Origin: Acinetobacter sp. UBA3106
Lineage (GTDB): Bacteria; Pseudomonadota; Gammaproteobacteria; Pseudomonadales; Moraxellaceae
Assembly: GCA_002365595.1 (NCBI GenBank)
Contig: DFAM01000024.1
Coordinates: forward strand, 18,316-82,315
DNA length: 64,000 bases
Direction of reading: 5' to 3'
The notes under the pieces are model-generated. The model was given only the letters and a program-made list of their open reading frames with translations, was not told the origin of the DNA and did no database searches. Of this stretch, positions 27,109 through 36,199 are shown piece by piece. The translations under genes were made by a program, and so were the position numbers. Numbering within the stretch: position 1 is the stretch's first letter; the number at the start of each line of letters is the position of its first letter.

Positions 27109-28266
27109 ATGAAGATTACAATTATTGGTGCAGGCATGGGCGGATTGACCACGGGAATTGCACTAAAAAAGTTTGGGCATCAGGTCACCATCTATGAGCA
27201 AGCAGAACAAATTTTACCTGTCGGCGCAGCCATCTCGCTTTGGTCCAATGGTGTGAAGTGTTTGAATTACCTGGGGCTGACTGAACAGGTTGCTAAGTTA
27301 GGCGGTCAGATGGATCAGCTGGCGTATATAGATGGCTTGACGGGCGATACCATGACCCAGTTCAGTTTATTGCCCTTGATTGAAGAGGTCGGACAACGTC
27401 CGTATCCGGTGGCACGTGCCGACTTGCAAAATATGTTGATGGATGAGTTTGGCCGTGAAAATATCCAACTTGGCAAAAAAATGGTTGCGCTGCAAGAACA
27501 GAGGGATGGTGTACTTGTTCAATTTGCCGATGGTAGCGAAATTAAAACCGAATTGTTGATTGGTGCCGACGGAACCCACTCGATTACGCGTGCTTATGTG
27601 CTGGGTGAACAGGTTTCACGTCGTTATGCGGGTTATGTCAACTGGAATGGCTTGGTCGAAATTAGTGATGATCTTTCTCCGGCAGACCAGTGGACAACTT
27701 TTGTTGGTGAGGGTAAACGTGTTTCGCTGATGCCTGTTGCAGATGGAAAATTCTATTTCTTTTTTGATGTGCCGTTACCGGTAGGTTTAGAAAACAATAA
27801 AGCAGAATATAAAACTTTACTGAAACAATATTTTAATGGCTGGTGTGCACCGGTTCAGCACTTGATTGATGCTTTAGATGAACAAAAAACCAACCGTGTA
27901 GAAATTCATGACATTGAGCCTTTTGCCCAATTTTATCAAGGCCGTGTGGTGATTGTCGGCGATGCAGCACACAGTACCACGCCGGATATTGGTCAGGGCG
28001 GCTGCCAGGCCATGGAAGATGCGATTTATTTGGCCCGTGCCTTACAAATTAATACTTTGGGTCTACAGGATGCTTTAAAGCGTTATCAAAATAAACGTAA
28101 TGAACGCGCCAATGAGCTGGTACTACGTGCACGAAAACGCTGTGATGTGACTCATATGAAAGATGAAGTGGTGACCAAAGAATGGTATGAAGAATTAAGA
28201 AAGGAACAGGGGCCACATATTATGAAAGGCATTATCAGCAATATTATTGGTAATCCATTAGATTAA
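27109..28266 (+). CDS. hpxO: FAD-dependent urate hydroxylase
   Basis: A 385-residue class A flavin monooxygenase. Dinucleotide motif GAGMGG (residues 7-12), then the DG motif [13 protein letters not shown] near 154, and the second FAD motif [18 protein letters not shown] near 283. The overall match is to HpxO of Klebsiella, which oxidises urate to 5-hydroxyisourate with NADH and O2, in place of cofactor-free uricase. No uricase gene is in the window, so this is the urate-opening enzyme feeding uraH-uraD. AGAGGAGAAA gives a strong ribosome-binding site. Confidence 0.93.
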   Translation: MKITIIGAGMGGLTTGIALKKFGHQVTIYEQAEQILPVGAAISLWSNGVKCLNYLGLTEQVAKLGGQMDQLAYIDGLTGDTMTQFSLLPLIEEVGQRPYPVARADLQNMLMDEFGRENIQLGKKMVALQEQRDGVLVQFADGSEIKTELLIGADGTHSITRAYVLGEQVSRRYAGYVNWNGLVEISDDLSPADQWTTFVGEGKRVSLMPVADGKFYFFFDVPLPVGLENNKAEYKTLLKQYFNGWCAPVQHLIDALDEQKTNRVEIHDIEPFAQFYQGRVVIVGDAAHSTTPDIGQGGCQAMEDAIYLARALQINTLGLQDALKRYQNKRNERANELVLRARKRCDVTHMKDEVVTKEWYEELRKEQGPHIMKGIISNIIGNPLD

Positions 28267-28435
28267 TTATTGGACTCGGTTTTTTGTTTAGAAACCCTTC
28301 GTGATGAAGAGTTTTTTATTATAAAAAATGACTCAACTTGCTTGGGAGAAATAACTATTTTCATGGAAAAAGATTCGTCAATTCAGTGCTGAAGGAGTAC
28401 ATTACTGCACTTTAACGCTTAAAACAGGTCAAGTG

Positions 28436-29323
28436 ATGGCATCTACATGGATTCTCTTTACCCTTATGGCTGCATTTATGCAGGCTTGGCGTAATGCGTT
28501 TCAAAAGCAGCTCAGTACAACTGTAGATGTCTATGGCGTGACTCTGGCACGGTTTCTTTTCGGTTTTCCTTTTGCTCTCATTTACCTGACAGGTTTATAT
28601 CATTACCAGCCTATCCGGACTGCCATTACTTTTACTCCAAGGTTTTGGATTTACATTGTGATTGCCGGGATCAGCCAGATTGCAGCAACAGCCTTGATGG
28701 TGCAGCTATTTAAACAGAAAAACTATGCCATTGGGGTGGGGCTAGCGAAAAGTGAAGCCATTTTGGCTGCGCTGATTGGTGCTTCATTATTGAGTGATCA
28801 GTTAAGTTTACTGGCGTGGTTCGGAGTTGCCTTGGGTGGCCTTGCCGTATTTTTACTCAGTAAAGGACCAAGAACAGAAAAACTTTCCCTGCCGACCTTA
28901 TTGATTGGAATTGGCAGTGGATTATGTTTTGCCCTTACCTCTTTATTGGTACGTGAAGCCAGCCTGGAATTGCCGCAATTGCCATTTATTCATCGCGCCG
29001 CATGGGTATTGGTCAGTATTATTGGCTTTCAATGTCTCAGTATGCTGATCTATTTAAGTTTATTGAGTCGTCAGACTTTAAAGGCGATGTGGGCAAGAAT
29101 AGGCCTGACTTTTAAAGTCAGTGTCTGCAGTTTTATCGCTTCCTTGGGCTGGTTTACCGCCATGAGCATGCAATCTGTCGCGATTGTCAAAACACTGGGA
29201 CAGATTGAAATCCTGTTTAGCTTGCTCATTTCTGCTTATTTCTTTAAGGAAAAACTGGCCAAAGCAGAGCACTGGGGATTATTACTGGTGGTGATTGCCG
29301 CCATACTGGTGATTTGGGCCTAG
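28436..29323 (+). CDS. EamA/DMT-family transporter
   Basis: A 295-residue ten-span drug/metabolite transporter with two EamA repeats: the first from MASTWILFTLMAAFMQAWRN, including VQLFKQKNYAIGVGLAKSEAI, the second from ~148 with LLIGIGSGLCFALTSLLVR and IVKTLGQIEILFSLLISAYFFKEKL. Substrate unknown. It lies between hpxO and the 8-oxoguanine deaminase gene, so export or import of a purine-derived compound is possible but only by position. The ATG at 28436 is preferred to the GTG immediately before it; both have the same ribosome-binding site (ACAGGT). Confidence 0.85.
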   Translation: MASTWILFTLMAAFMQAWRNAFQKQLSTTVDVYGVTLARFLFGFPFALIYLTGLYHYQPIRTAITFTPRFWIYIVIAGISQIAATALMVQLFKQKNYAIGVGLAKSEAILAALIGASLLSDQLSLLAWFGVALGGLAVFLLSKGPRTEKLSLPTLLIGIGSGLCFALTSLLVREASLELPQLPFIHRAAWVLVSIIGFQCLSMLIYLSLLSRQTLKAMWARIGLTFKVSVCSFIASLGWFTAMSMQSVAIVKTLGQIEILFSLLISAYFFKEKLAKAEHWGLLLVVIAAILVIWA

Positions 29324-29342
29324 TTCGATTGAAATTACAAGT

Positions 29343-29377
29343 TGTATCTTAGCCCTCAGTTCAACGACTAAGATACA
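29343..29377. terminator. Inverted repeat between convergent genes
   Basis: Perfect 10-bp arms TGTATCTTAG (29343-29352) and CTAAGATACA (29368-29377) around a 15-base loop. No T-run follows, so it may be a weak terminator or a protein site. Confidence 0.45.
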
Positions 29378-29390
29378 TAGAGTTCATGGT

Positions 29391-30743
29391 TTAAGCAGCT
29401 AATAAATCTTTTGCGGCCTGACGATGTTCAGCCAATAACTTGTCCATATCAAGACCCAATATTTGTTGATCTTTGACCACCCATTTGCCTTTAACCATGA
29501 CATGTTCTGCACGGTCTGCGCCACAGAGCAGCAGCGCTGCAACAGGATCATGACTGCCTGAAAATTTGATGTCATCTAGTGTATAAAAAGCCAAATCCGC
29601 CTGAAAGTCAGGGGCAATTTCCCCCAAATGCTGATCTCGACCCAGCAATTGTGCTGAACCTTTGGTCACCCAACTCAAGGCCAGTTCAGGAGTAATCATT
29701 TCAGCACCATATTTCAGACGTTGCAGATACATGGCCTGACGCGCTTCCAGAATTAAATTGGATGCATCTCCGGAGGCTGAACCGTCCACACCCAAACCAA
29801 TTTTTGCGCCGGCCTGGATTAAATCTATAGTCGGACAAATCCCGGAAGCCAGACGCATATTGGAATGCGGGCAATGACAGATGCCGACCTGCGCTGCACC
29901 TAAACGGCGAATCTCATCGGCATTGAAATGAATACCATGTGCGAGCCAGGTACGATGATTCAACCAGCCAACACTGCCCAGATAATCAACTGTGCGCATG
30001 CCAAATTTTTCCAGACAAAAGTTTTCTTCATCCAGAGTTTCCGCCAGATGGGTATGCAGCCGCACATCATGCTGCTGCGCCAGTTGGGCACTTTCACGCA
30101 TAATTTCCTGCGTGACCGAAAAAGGAGAACAGGGTGCAAGGGCAATATTCACCATCGCATCTGCACTACGGTCATGATATTTCGAAATCAGCCTTTCCGA
30201 ATCGAGCAAGATGGTTTGCATATCCTGTACCGTGTGCTGCGGTGGCAGACCGCCCTGATCTTCACCCAGACTCATCGAACCGCGGGTCAGCATGACCCGG
30301 ATACCTAAACTTTGTGCAGCCTGTACCTGAATATCAATCGCATCATGCAGTTGCTGGGGAAATAAATAATGGTGATCTGCCGCAAAAGTACAGCCGGACA
30401 TCAATAATTCAGCCAAAGCCACTTGCGTCGCCAAATAGAGCTGTTCCGAATTTAGCTTGGCCCATACCGGATACAGCGTTTTAAGCCAGGGGAAAAGCGG
30501 CGCATTCACCACAGGTGCCCAGGCACGGGTCAAGGTTTGATAGAAATGATGATGGCTATTGATCAGTCCAGGCAAAATCACCAGATTCTTGGCATCAAAT
30601 GTTTCATCAAAGGGCGTAATGGGTGTTTGTCCTAACGCCACCAGTTCAACAATTTTTCCCGATTGAATGACCAGACCACCGCGTGCATCACTTTGATTGC
30701 CAGTAAAAATTGCCAGTGGATGTTTAATCCAGATTGTTGACAT
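29391..30743 (-). CDS. 8-oxoguanine deaminase-like amidohydrolase
   Basis: A 450-residue TRZ/ATZ-type metal-dependent deaminase. Metal ligands: His pair in LINSHHHFYQTLTRA, His in LHTHLAET, His in AHGIHF, and Asp in LGVDGSASGD. The sequences FYQTLTRAWAPVVNAPLFPW and GCTFAADHHYLFP match enzymes shown to deaminate 8-oxoguanine to urate (and annotated as hydroxydechloroatrazine hydrolases by older tools). It would feed urate straight into hpxO. It is alone on the minus strand, with a sigma-54-type site 35 bases before the start. Confidence 0.85.
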   Translation of the reverse strand: MSTIWIKHPLAIFTGNQSDARGGLVIQSGKIVELVALGQTPITPFDETFDAKNLVILPGLINSHHHFYQTLTRAWAPVVNAPLFPWLKTLYPVWAKLNSEQLYLATQVALAELLMSGCTFAADHHYLFPQQLHDAIDIQVQAAQSLGIRVMLTRGSMSLGEDQGGLPPQHTVQDMQTILLDSERLISKYHDRSADAMVNIALAPCSPFSVTQEIMRESAQLAQQHDVRLHTHLAETLDEENFCLEKFGMRTVDYLGSVGWLNHRTWLAHGIHFNADEIRRLGAAQVGICHCPHSNMRLASGICPTIDLIQAGAKIGLGVDGSASGDASNLILEARQAMYLQRLKYGAEMITPELALSWVTKGSAQLLGRDQHLGEIAPDFQADLAFYTLDDIKFSGSHDPVAALLLCGADRAEHVMVKGKWVVKDQQILGLDMDKLLAEHRQAAKDLLAA

Positions 30744-30778
30744 AACATTGCCTTAATCAGTGAAATTTCATTTAAAAA

Positions 30779-30795
30779 AGCAAGAGTTATACCAA
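30779..30795 (-). promoter_or_regulatory. Sigma-54-type promoter before the 8-oxoguanine deaminase gene
   Basis: Minus strand TTGGTATAACTCTTGCT: GG at 30793-30792, ten bases, GC at 30781-30780, with the TTGC block intact. Confidence 0.6.
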
Positions 30796-30805
30796 CTGAT
30801 ATATT

Positions 30806-31735
30806 TTAGGCTGAGAGTACAGGAACTTGCTGTTTTAGCGCTTCCATCTGTTCACTGATATGCTTGATCATTAACTGCGATGCTCTGGAAATTTGCCGTT
30901 TCGGAGCAACACAAAGAGCAATGGTCAGTGGATGCAGACCTTTTTCCAGAATCGGCTTGAATACCAACTCTTTACGTTCCAGATAGGGCAAGACATCTAA
31001 AAAACTTAAAATGCCTATGCCTAAATTTTTCTGGATCAGGGCATTCATCAGCCGAATATCATTAGATTCGGTTTTTCTGGCCGGAATAAATTGATGGTGC
31101 TTATACAGGGCCTGTACATAATCATGAATAATCAGTGGTTCCGACGGAATAAAGTGGTTATCGCCTAAAGTATCGGAAAAATAGATTTTTTTAGCGTGAA
31201 CCAGCGGATGATCATTACTCATGACAAAACCGACCGGTAATTCCAGAAAATGGATCATCTCCAGATGATGATGCGCTTTGGGATTTAAAATTAATCCAAA
31301 ATCCAGTTCGGCATCCATAATCTTTTTGGCAATAATTTCGCTGTCTGCCACCCGAATATTAAAATGAATCCAGGGATAATTCTCATACATGTACTGTATG
31401 GATTGCATGATAAAACCATCGCTTAAAGCCGAGATCAGGCCAAATTCGATGGTGCCCCGATTCAGCCCCTGAATTTCATCAAAACGGATACGGGTATGCT
31501 GAAACTCCTTTTGCCATTTCAGTAAGTCAGCATAGAGCAATTCACCTGCCAGAGTCAGCTTTAAACCATTCGGCAAACGTTCAAACAAGATGATGCCCAA
31601 ATCTTCTTCAGCCAGCGCAATTTGACGATGTACCGCAGAAACTGAAATAAACAGCTGATCTGCTGCCTTGCGCAGGCTGCTAGTTTTGGCGACCGCAATA
31701 AAATATTCGGAAAAACGTGAAAAGGGTGTATTCAT
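30806..31735 (-). CDS. LysR-family regulator, HpxR-like
   Basis: A 309-residue LysR regulator. The HTH is at residues ~8-65 (FIAVAKTSSLRKAADQLFIS, VHRQIALAEEDLGIILFERL), followed by a periplasmic-binding-like effector domain with GTIEFGLISALSDGF near 93. It is divergent from the Rieske gene, the same layout as hpxR/hpxD in Klebsiella, so it probably controls that gene in answer to a purine. Two TTCT-N7-AGAA sites lie between them and recur before the second BMP gene. A sigma-54-type site lies ahead of its own start. Confidence 0.88.
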   Translation of the reverse strand: MNTPFSRFSEYFIAVAKTSSLRKAADQLFISVSAVHRQIALAEEDLGIILFERLPNGLKLTLAGELLYADLLKWQKEFQHTRIRFDEIQGLNRGTIEFGLISALSDGFIMQSIQYMYENYPWIHFNIRVADSEIIAKKIMDAELDFGLILNPKAHHHLEMIHFLELPVGFVMSNDHPLVHAKKIYFSDTLGDNHFIPSEPLIIHDYVQALYKHHQFIPARKTESNDIRLMNALIQKNLGIGILSFLDVLPYLERKELVFKPILEKGLHPLTIALCVAPKRQISRASQLMIKHISEQMEALKQQVPVLSA

Positions 31736-31795
31736 ATAGGTATTGAGGCAAGTTTGCCTAACTGTCTTTTTTATAGCGCATGATGGTTCTGACTA

Positions 31796-31812
31796 TGCGA
31801 GTTCTATGCCAA
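31796..31812 (-). promoter_or_regulatory. Possible sigma-54-type promoter before the LysR gene
   Basis: Minus strand TTGGCATAGAACTCGCA: GG at 31810-31809, ten bases, GC at 31798-31797. The -12 block is TCGC, so the match is only fair. Confidence 0.4.
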
Positions 31813-31856
31813 ATTCACATTTTTAGTCTGCAAGAACATTTCAATCCACCTTAGTG

Positions 31857-31902
31857 TTCTAATTTTTAGAATAATAAGTACGAAACATTCTAATAGACAG
31901 AA
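31857..31902. promoter_or_regulatory. Paired TTCT-N7-AGAA operators in the LysR/Rieske spacer
   Basis: Two 15-base imperfect palindromes, TTCTAATTTTTAGAA (31857-31871) and TTCTAATAGACAGAA (31888-31902), start to start 31 bases (about three helical turns) apart. The layout fits LysR-type T-N11-A sites. Both types recur at 36200-36242 in the second BMP promoter. Binding by the adjacent LysR protein is inferred. Confidence 0.6.
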
Positions 31903-31942
31903 TGCTAAAAATTCATTTAATTTCAAATACAAGTTAAAGCAA

Positions 31943-31962
31943 AAGGTCAGTATTTTGACCTT
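31943..31962. promoter_or_regulatory. Palindrome AAGGTCA/TGACCTT before the Rieske gene
   Basis: Perfect 7-bp arms (31943-31949 and 31956-31962) around a 6-base centre, about 40 bases before the ATG at 32003. It could be a repressor site or an RNA hairpin in the leader. Confidence 0.4.
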
Positions 31963-32002
31963 GAAAAAGGCTTGGCCACGAAATTGAAAAGAAGGATTTT
32001 AT

Positions 32003-33058
32003 ATGAACGCCATACCAGTACTTAATCTATTTACTCAACCACATGGTAGTGCGTTTGATCCATCTGACTGGAATATTTTGGCGCAGCACTGGTATCCGGT
32101 TGCACGTATTCAGGACGTCAGTACCACACCACAGCAAGTCATATTGCTGGACGTAAAAATGGCGCTGTATAAAACCGAAAGCGGTCAAATCCATTTGGCC
32201 CGGGATATCTGTCCGCACCGTGGTGTCCCACTAACCAAAGGCTGGGTACAAGGGGAAGAGCTGGTCTGTCCTTATCATGGACTACATTACAATACCGAAG
32301 GCAAATGTTCGAAAATTCCGGCTCAGCCAGAACTGACAAAAATTTCTGAGCGTTTTAGCCTGACCAAATTTCCTGTGGTAGAAAAATATGGCCTGATTTG
32401 GACCAGTCTATTTAACCGTGATCAAAGCGAGACGAATTTTCCGGTGCTGGAAACCTGGGATGCGGAAGGTCATCAGGCCATTTTGCCGCCATTTGTGGAT
32501 ATTAATGGTTCCAGCGGCCGGCAACTAGAAGGCTTTATTGATGTTGCACATTTTGCCTGGGTGCATCATCAGGCATTTGCAGACCGTGAAAACCAGGTAG
32601 TGCCGAAGTACCATACCGAACGTACAGACTACGGTTTAAAAAGCATTTATATTTCCAATGTCAGTAACTATCCGCATGGTCTACAACATTTAGAGTCGGA
32701 AGGTTTTATGTGGACCCGTGAATTTGATGTGTATCCGCCATTTTCAGCAACATTGAAAGTGTATTTCCCCAATGATGGCATTTTAAAAATTTTAAATGCG
32801 TGCTGTCCGGTTTCCCATAATAAAACCCGACTATTTGTGCCGCTGACCCGTAACTTCGACACCACTGGAGATTTACAGGCAGTGTATGATTTTAATGCAC
32901 AAATTTTTGCAGAAGATCAGGAGATGGTAGAAAGCCAAAAACCAGAAGAATTACCCCTGGATATTAGTATGGAAGCCCATTTTGAAGCAGATCGTTCATC
33001 TACCACTTACCGTCGTATATTGGCCGAATGGGGATTAAGTAAACGCTATATCGTTTAA
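32003..33058 (+). CDS. hpxD: Rieske non-heme iron oxygenase, HpxD-like
   Basis: A 351-residue oxygenase alpha subunit. Rieske cluster ligands: Cys70, His72 (DICPHRG) and Cys89, His92 (VCPYHG). The mononuclear iron site starts EGFIDVAHFAWVHH with Asp180, His183 and His188. Length and type fit both HpxD (needed for hypoxanthine/xanthine oxidation in Klebsiella) and the methylxanthine demethylases NdmA/B. Next to a LysR gene, guanine deaminase and urate enzymes, the HpxD reading is most likely: it may make xanthine and urate in place of xanthine dehydrogenase. The partner reductase (HpxE) is not in the island; the only visible candidate of that type is BenC, in the aromatic block. GAAGGA precedes the ATG. 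Confidence 0.75.
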   Translation: MNAIPVLNLFTQPHGSAFDPSDWNILAQHWYPVARIQDVSTTPQQVILLDVKMALYKTESGQIHLARDICPHRGVPLTKGWVQGEELVCPYHGLHYNTEGKCSKIPAQPELTKISERFSLTKFPVVEKYGLIWTSLFNRDQSETNFPVLETWDAEGHQAILPPFVDINGSSGRQLEGFIDVAHFAWVHHQAFADRENQVVPKYHTERTDYGLKSIYISNVSNYPHGLQHLESEGFMWTREFDVYPPFSATLKVYFPNDGILKILNACCPVSHNKTRLFVPLTRNFDTTGDLQAVYDFNAQIFAEDQEMVESQKPEELPLDISMEAHFEADRSSTTYRRILAEWGLSKRYIV

Positions 33059-33065
33059 ATATTTT

Positions 33066-33098
33066 AAAAAAGCACCTTTATATATCAGGTGCTTTTTT
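33066..33098 (+). terminator. Terminator after the Rieske gene
   Basis: 12-bp stem AAAAAAGCACCT / AGGTGCTTTTTT with a 9-base loop, 8 bases after the stop. Confidence 0.9.
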
Positions 33099-33140
33099 AT
33101 TTTAAGCCCACTGTAAAATTTATATTAACGAGCATTACCT

Positions 33141-33629
33141 ATGATAAATAGTCCGAGCCAAGCGCAGATTATTAAATTCCTCAAACTTTCCAATGAGGTG
33201 GGTAAACGTGCCATCAGCTTAGGACATCATCCTTTTGGTGCAGTTCTGGTGGCTCCGGATCATAAAACGGTACTTTTGACCCAATGTAATATTGATACCG
33301 TGAACCATGCCGAATCGACCTTGGCACGGATTGCAGCTACGAACTATCAGGCTGAATATTTATGGCAATGTACTTTATATACTGCAGTAGAACCTTGCTG
33401 TATGTGCTCTGGCACGATTTATTGGGCCAATATCGGCCGTGTTGTGTATTGCATGACCGAAGAAAAACTGCTGGCCTGTACCGGTAATCATGATGAAAAC
33501 CCGACGATGAGCGTGTCCTCTGCCTATGTATTTTCCCATTGCCAAAAAGAGGTGGAACTGATTGGTCCAGTGCCTGAACTGGAAGATGAAATAGCCCAAT
33601 TACAAAATGGTTTTTGGTCGAAAAGATAA
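33141..33629 (+). CDS. Guanine deaminase-like nucleoside deaminase
   Basis: A 162-residue CDA-fold deaminase. Zinc motif His56-Ala-Glu58 (VNHAEST) and PCCMC (Cys86, Cys89). It fits the small GuaD/TadA-like family that turns guanine to xanthine, rather than the amidohydrolase guanine deaminase. It lies 82 bases after the Rieske gene behind a terminator; I find no sigma-54-type site in the short spacer, so its promoter is unclear. Product xanthine would be the next substrate of the Rieske protein. Substrate is from family and context. Confidence 0.85.
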   Translation: MINSPSQAQIIKFLKLSNEVGKRAISLGHHPFGAVLVAPDHKTVLLTQCNIDTVNHAESTLARIAATNYQAEYLWQCTLYTAVEPCCMCSGTIYWANIGRVVYCMTEEKLLACTGNHDENPTMSVSSAYVFSHCQKEVELIGPVPELEDEIAQLQNGFWSKR

Positions 33630-33720
33630 TCAATTTTTTATGCATTGTTATTTTTAAGTCGATTTAAATTTAATAAAAGATTTTTAAATATTTAACTTAA
33701 AAATATTCATTTTTATCCAG

Positions 33721-33737
33721 TTGGAATATTAATTGCT
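33721..33737 (+). promoter_or_regulatory. Sigma-54-type promoter before first BMP gene
   Basis: TTGGAATATTAATTGCT: GG at 33723-33724, ten bases, GC at 33735-33736. It is 69 bases before the ATG. The same TTGGAAT type is seen before the second BMP gene. Confidence 0.55.
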
Positions 33738-33805
33738 TTACTCAAACCGATTTTAAATATTTTTATAAACATTTTCTTTGAACAAATATAGATGGAGTTG
33801 CATTA

Positions 33806-34888
33806 ATGAGTTTAAAAAAGAAAACTTTGGGGAACGCCTTTCTGGTTTTGGGCAGTTTGGCTATAATGATTCCCGGTCAGACTCAAGCCACAGAAAAAGC
33901 GGCTTTTATCTATTTGGGACCTACCAGTGACCACGGCTGGTCTTATTCACATGAACAAGGCCGTATAAAGGCAGATAAAGCACTGGCTGGTAAATATCAA
34001 ACCACATTTATTGAAAATGTACCCGAAACTGCAGATGCGGAACGTGTGGTCCGTAATCTTGCCCAGCAAGGCAATAAGGTCATTTTTGGTACCTCATTTG
34101 GCTATATGAACGCGATGGAAAAAGTCGCCAAGCAGTTTCCAAATACCGTATTTATGCATGCAACCGGCTACAAACAAGCTAAAAACCTGGGTGTATATGA
34201 AACGCGTACCTATGAAGGTGCTTATATGCTAGGTGTCGTGGCAGGACAAAAAACTCAAACCGATACCATCGGTGTGGTCGCATCTTTTCCGATTCCTGAA
34301 GTGGTACGTAACATCAATGCCTATACCTTAGGTGCACAAAGTGTCAATCCGAAAGTGAAAACCAAAGTGATTTGGGCAAATACCTGGTTTAACCCGGGCA
34401 AGGAACGTGAAGCGGCGTTAGCGCTGATTGCACAAAAAGCCGATGTGTTGATGCAGAATACCGACTCGCCGGCAGTGGTACAGGCTGCGCAGCAAAAGGG
34501 TATCTATGCTTTTGGCTGGAACTCGGACATGAGTAAATTTGGTCCTAAGGCGCACTTGGCAGCAGCTGTGCTGCATTGGGAGAAAATTTATGAGCCGGTT
34601 ATGCAACAGGTTGAGGCCAAAACCTGGAAAACGTCGGCGATTAAATATGGAGTAAAACAGGGCGCAGTGAACATTGAAAATTTTGGTCCATCCACCACGG
34701 CTGAAATGAAAGCCAAAGCAATTGCCGTGCGCAATGCACTGCAAAAAGGCAGCTTGCATCCATTCACTGGTCCCATCTATAAACAGGATGGCAGCTTGCT
34801 GGTGGCAAAAGGCAATTCATTAACAGATGCAGATTTAGCGAAAACCAATTATTACGTCAAAGGTGTAGAAGGAAGTTTTCCTAAATAA
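33806..34888 (+). CDS. BMP-family purine-binding protein (copy 1)
   Basis: A 360-residue BMP/PnrA-type solute-binding protein with a Sec signal (ends near GQTQA, residue 28). Motifs: KAAFIYLGPTSDHGWSYSHE, IFGTSFGYMNAMEKVA, VFMHATGYKQ, GVVASFPIPEVVRNINAY, NTDSPAVVQAAQQKG. The family binds purine nucleosides or bases for ABC import. It is close to identical in many blocks to copy 2 (36371-37471). The two flank a 2-OG/Fe(II)-type oxygenase gene. The transporter ATPase and permeases are 2.6 kb further on. Its lack of a lipobox suggests a free periplasmic protein. Confidence 0.88.
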   Translation: MSLKKKTLGNAFLVLGSLAIMIPGQTQATEKAAFIYLGPTSDHGWSYSHEQGRIKADKALAGKYQTTFIENVPETADAERVVRNLAQQGNKVIFGTSFGYMNAMEKVAKQFPNTVFMHATGYKQAKNLGVYETRTYEGAYMLGVVAGQKTQTDTIGVVASFPIPEVVRNINAYTLGAQSVNPKVKTKVIWANTWFNPGKEREAALALIAQKADVLMQNTDSPAVVQAAQQKGIYAFGWNSDMSKFGPKAHLAAAVLHWEKIYEPVMQQVEAKTWKTSAIKYGVKQGAVNIENFGPSTTAEMKAKAIAVRNALQKGSLHPFTGPIYKQDGSLLVAKGNSLTDADLAKTNYYVKGVEGSFPK

Positions 34889-34986
34889 CCAGACTGCGTA
34901 ATTAAATGCAAATGACTCATTTTATTTTAAATTCAGAGTTATTTTTTTGAAATAGCGCACTGATTTAACAGAGGTTAGATTGTCCT

Positions 34987-35970
34987 ATGAGCATTCCAGT
35001 GATTGATTTAAGCGGCGCTTTAGCTGCTGGATCTAAACAGGTCAATGAGGTTGTACATCTGCTGCGCCAAGCTGCAACCAGTTCGGGTTTCTTTTATGTC
35101 AAAAATCATGGCATTGATCCAGTTTTAATTCAGCGTCAATTTGCACTATGCGAACAGATTTTTGACCTGCCTTTAAGCACTAAAATGAAATATGATCAAA
35201 GCCTGAATGCCAGTCATTTGGGGTTTGAGCAGTTGTCTGCACAAAAGTCAGATTACAATGCCAAGCCGGATATTAAGGAAGGTTTTTATTGCGGTAAAAC
35301 TTATAGTGCTGACCATCCCTATGTGTTAGCCAAATATCAAGGCTATGGCATTAATCAATGGCCGAGTGAAGTGCCTGAAATGGAGCAATACTGCCAGGAA
35401 TATATTGCAGAACTGAGCCTGCTGGCCAAGCGCATTATGCAGTTACTGGCTTTATCTCTGGAGCTGGATGAGCATTATTTTGATGAGTGTTGTCATGATC
35501 CCATGATGACCTTGAAAATGCTGCGCTATCCGCCTCATCCGGCAGATGCCGATGAAAACAGCTTTGGTGTCGGTGCGCACACAGATTGGGGTTCAATTAC
35601 GATTTTGGCGCAAGACAACTGTGGCGGTTTGGAAGTTTGCCTGCCCGATGGAAGCTGGGTCACTGCACCACCCATTGAGGGAACTTTTGTCGTCAATTTA
35701 GGTGACCTGATTCCACGTTGGAGTAACGATTTATTTAAATCTAATCCACACCGGGTACGGAATATGTATGCAGACGGAAAATCTCGTTATTCGATCCCTT
35801 TCTTTTATGGTCCAAATTATATGACCCATATTTATGCATTGCCCGGCACAGTCAAAGATACGGAAAGTTACCGTTATAAGCCATGCACCGCAGGTGAACA
35901 CATGGAAGAAATGTACATGAAAGCCTATGCCTTAAATGCAGAAGAACAAAAGGTGCTAGAAAAAATTTAA
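34987..35970 (+). CDS. Isopenicillin N synthase-family Fe(II)/2-oxoglutarate-type oxygenase
   Basis: A 327-residue DIOX_N plus 2OG-FeII_Oxy protein. Iron facial triad: His198, Asp200 (GAHTDWGS) and His255 (NPHRV). The 2-oxoglutarate carboxylate contact is Arg267-x-Ser269 (RYSIPFFYGP). The N-terminal half has the DIOX_N marker SGFFYVKNHGID. Such enzymes hydroxylate or open small ring compounds; the exact substrate cannot be read. It sits between two copies of a purine-binding protein, so a purine (for example a methylated, oxidised or side-chain purine) is a likely substrate. Terminator follows. Confidence 0.86.
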   Translation: MSIPVIDLSGALAAGSKQVNEVVHLLRQAATSSGFFYVKNHGIDPVLIQRQFALCEQIFDLPLSTKMKYDQSLNASHLGFEQLSAQKSDYNAKPDIKEGFYCGKTYSADHPYVLAKYQGYGINQWPSEVPEMEQYCQEYIAELSLLAKRIMQLLALSLELDEHYFDECCHDPMMTLKMLRYPPHPADADENSFGVGAHTDWGSITILAQDNCGGLEVCLPDGSWVTAPPIEGTFVVNLGDLIPRWSNDLFKSNPHRVRNMYADGKSRYSIPFFYGPNYMTHIYALPGTVKDTESYRYKPCTAGEHMEEMYMKAYALNAEEQKVLEKI

Positions 35971-35994
35971 ATACGAAAAAGCTGACTCAGAAAT

Positions 35995-36026
35995 AAAAAA
36001 GCCCAACTTTGAACAAGTTTGGGCTT
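35995..36026 (+). terminator. Terminator after the oxygenase gene
   Basis: Stem AAAAAAGCCCAA paired with TTGGGCTTTTTT plus inner CTT/AAG with one bulged base, T-run of eight. Confidence 0.88.
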
Positions 36027-36199
36027 TTTTTTATCATTACTGAACTGTGATTATTCTGCCTGCGCTAAAAAAAAGCATTTCTGCTGGCTGATCGAATAAC
36101 TTTGATTTGTAGTCAAAATAAAAATAAAAAAAAAGAGAAAAATAAAAGAACTTTAAAATATAAGACATTGTATTTCATCAATAAAAAATAATATTTTTG

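Noticed and set aside
31971..31986. TTGGCCACGAAATTGA before the Rieske gene as sigma-54 site
   Set aside because: GA in place of GC, and the start of transcription would fall only a few bases before the ATG.
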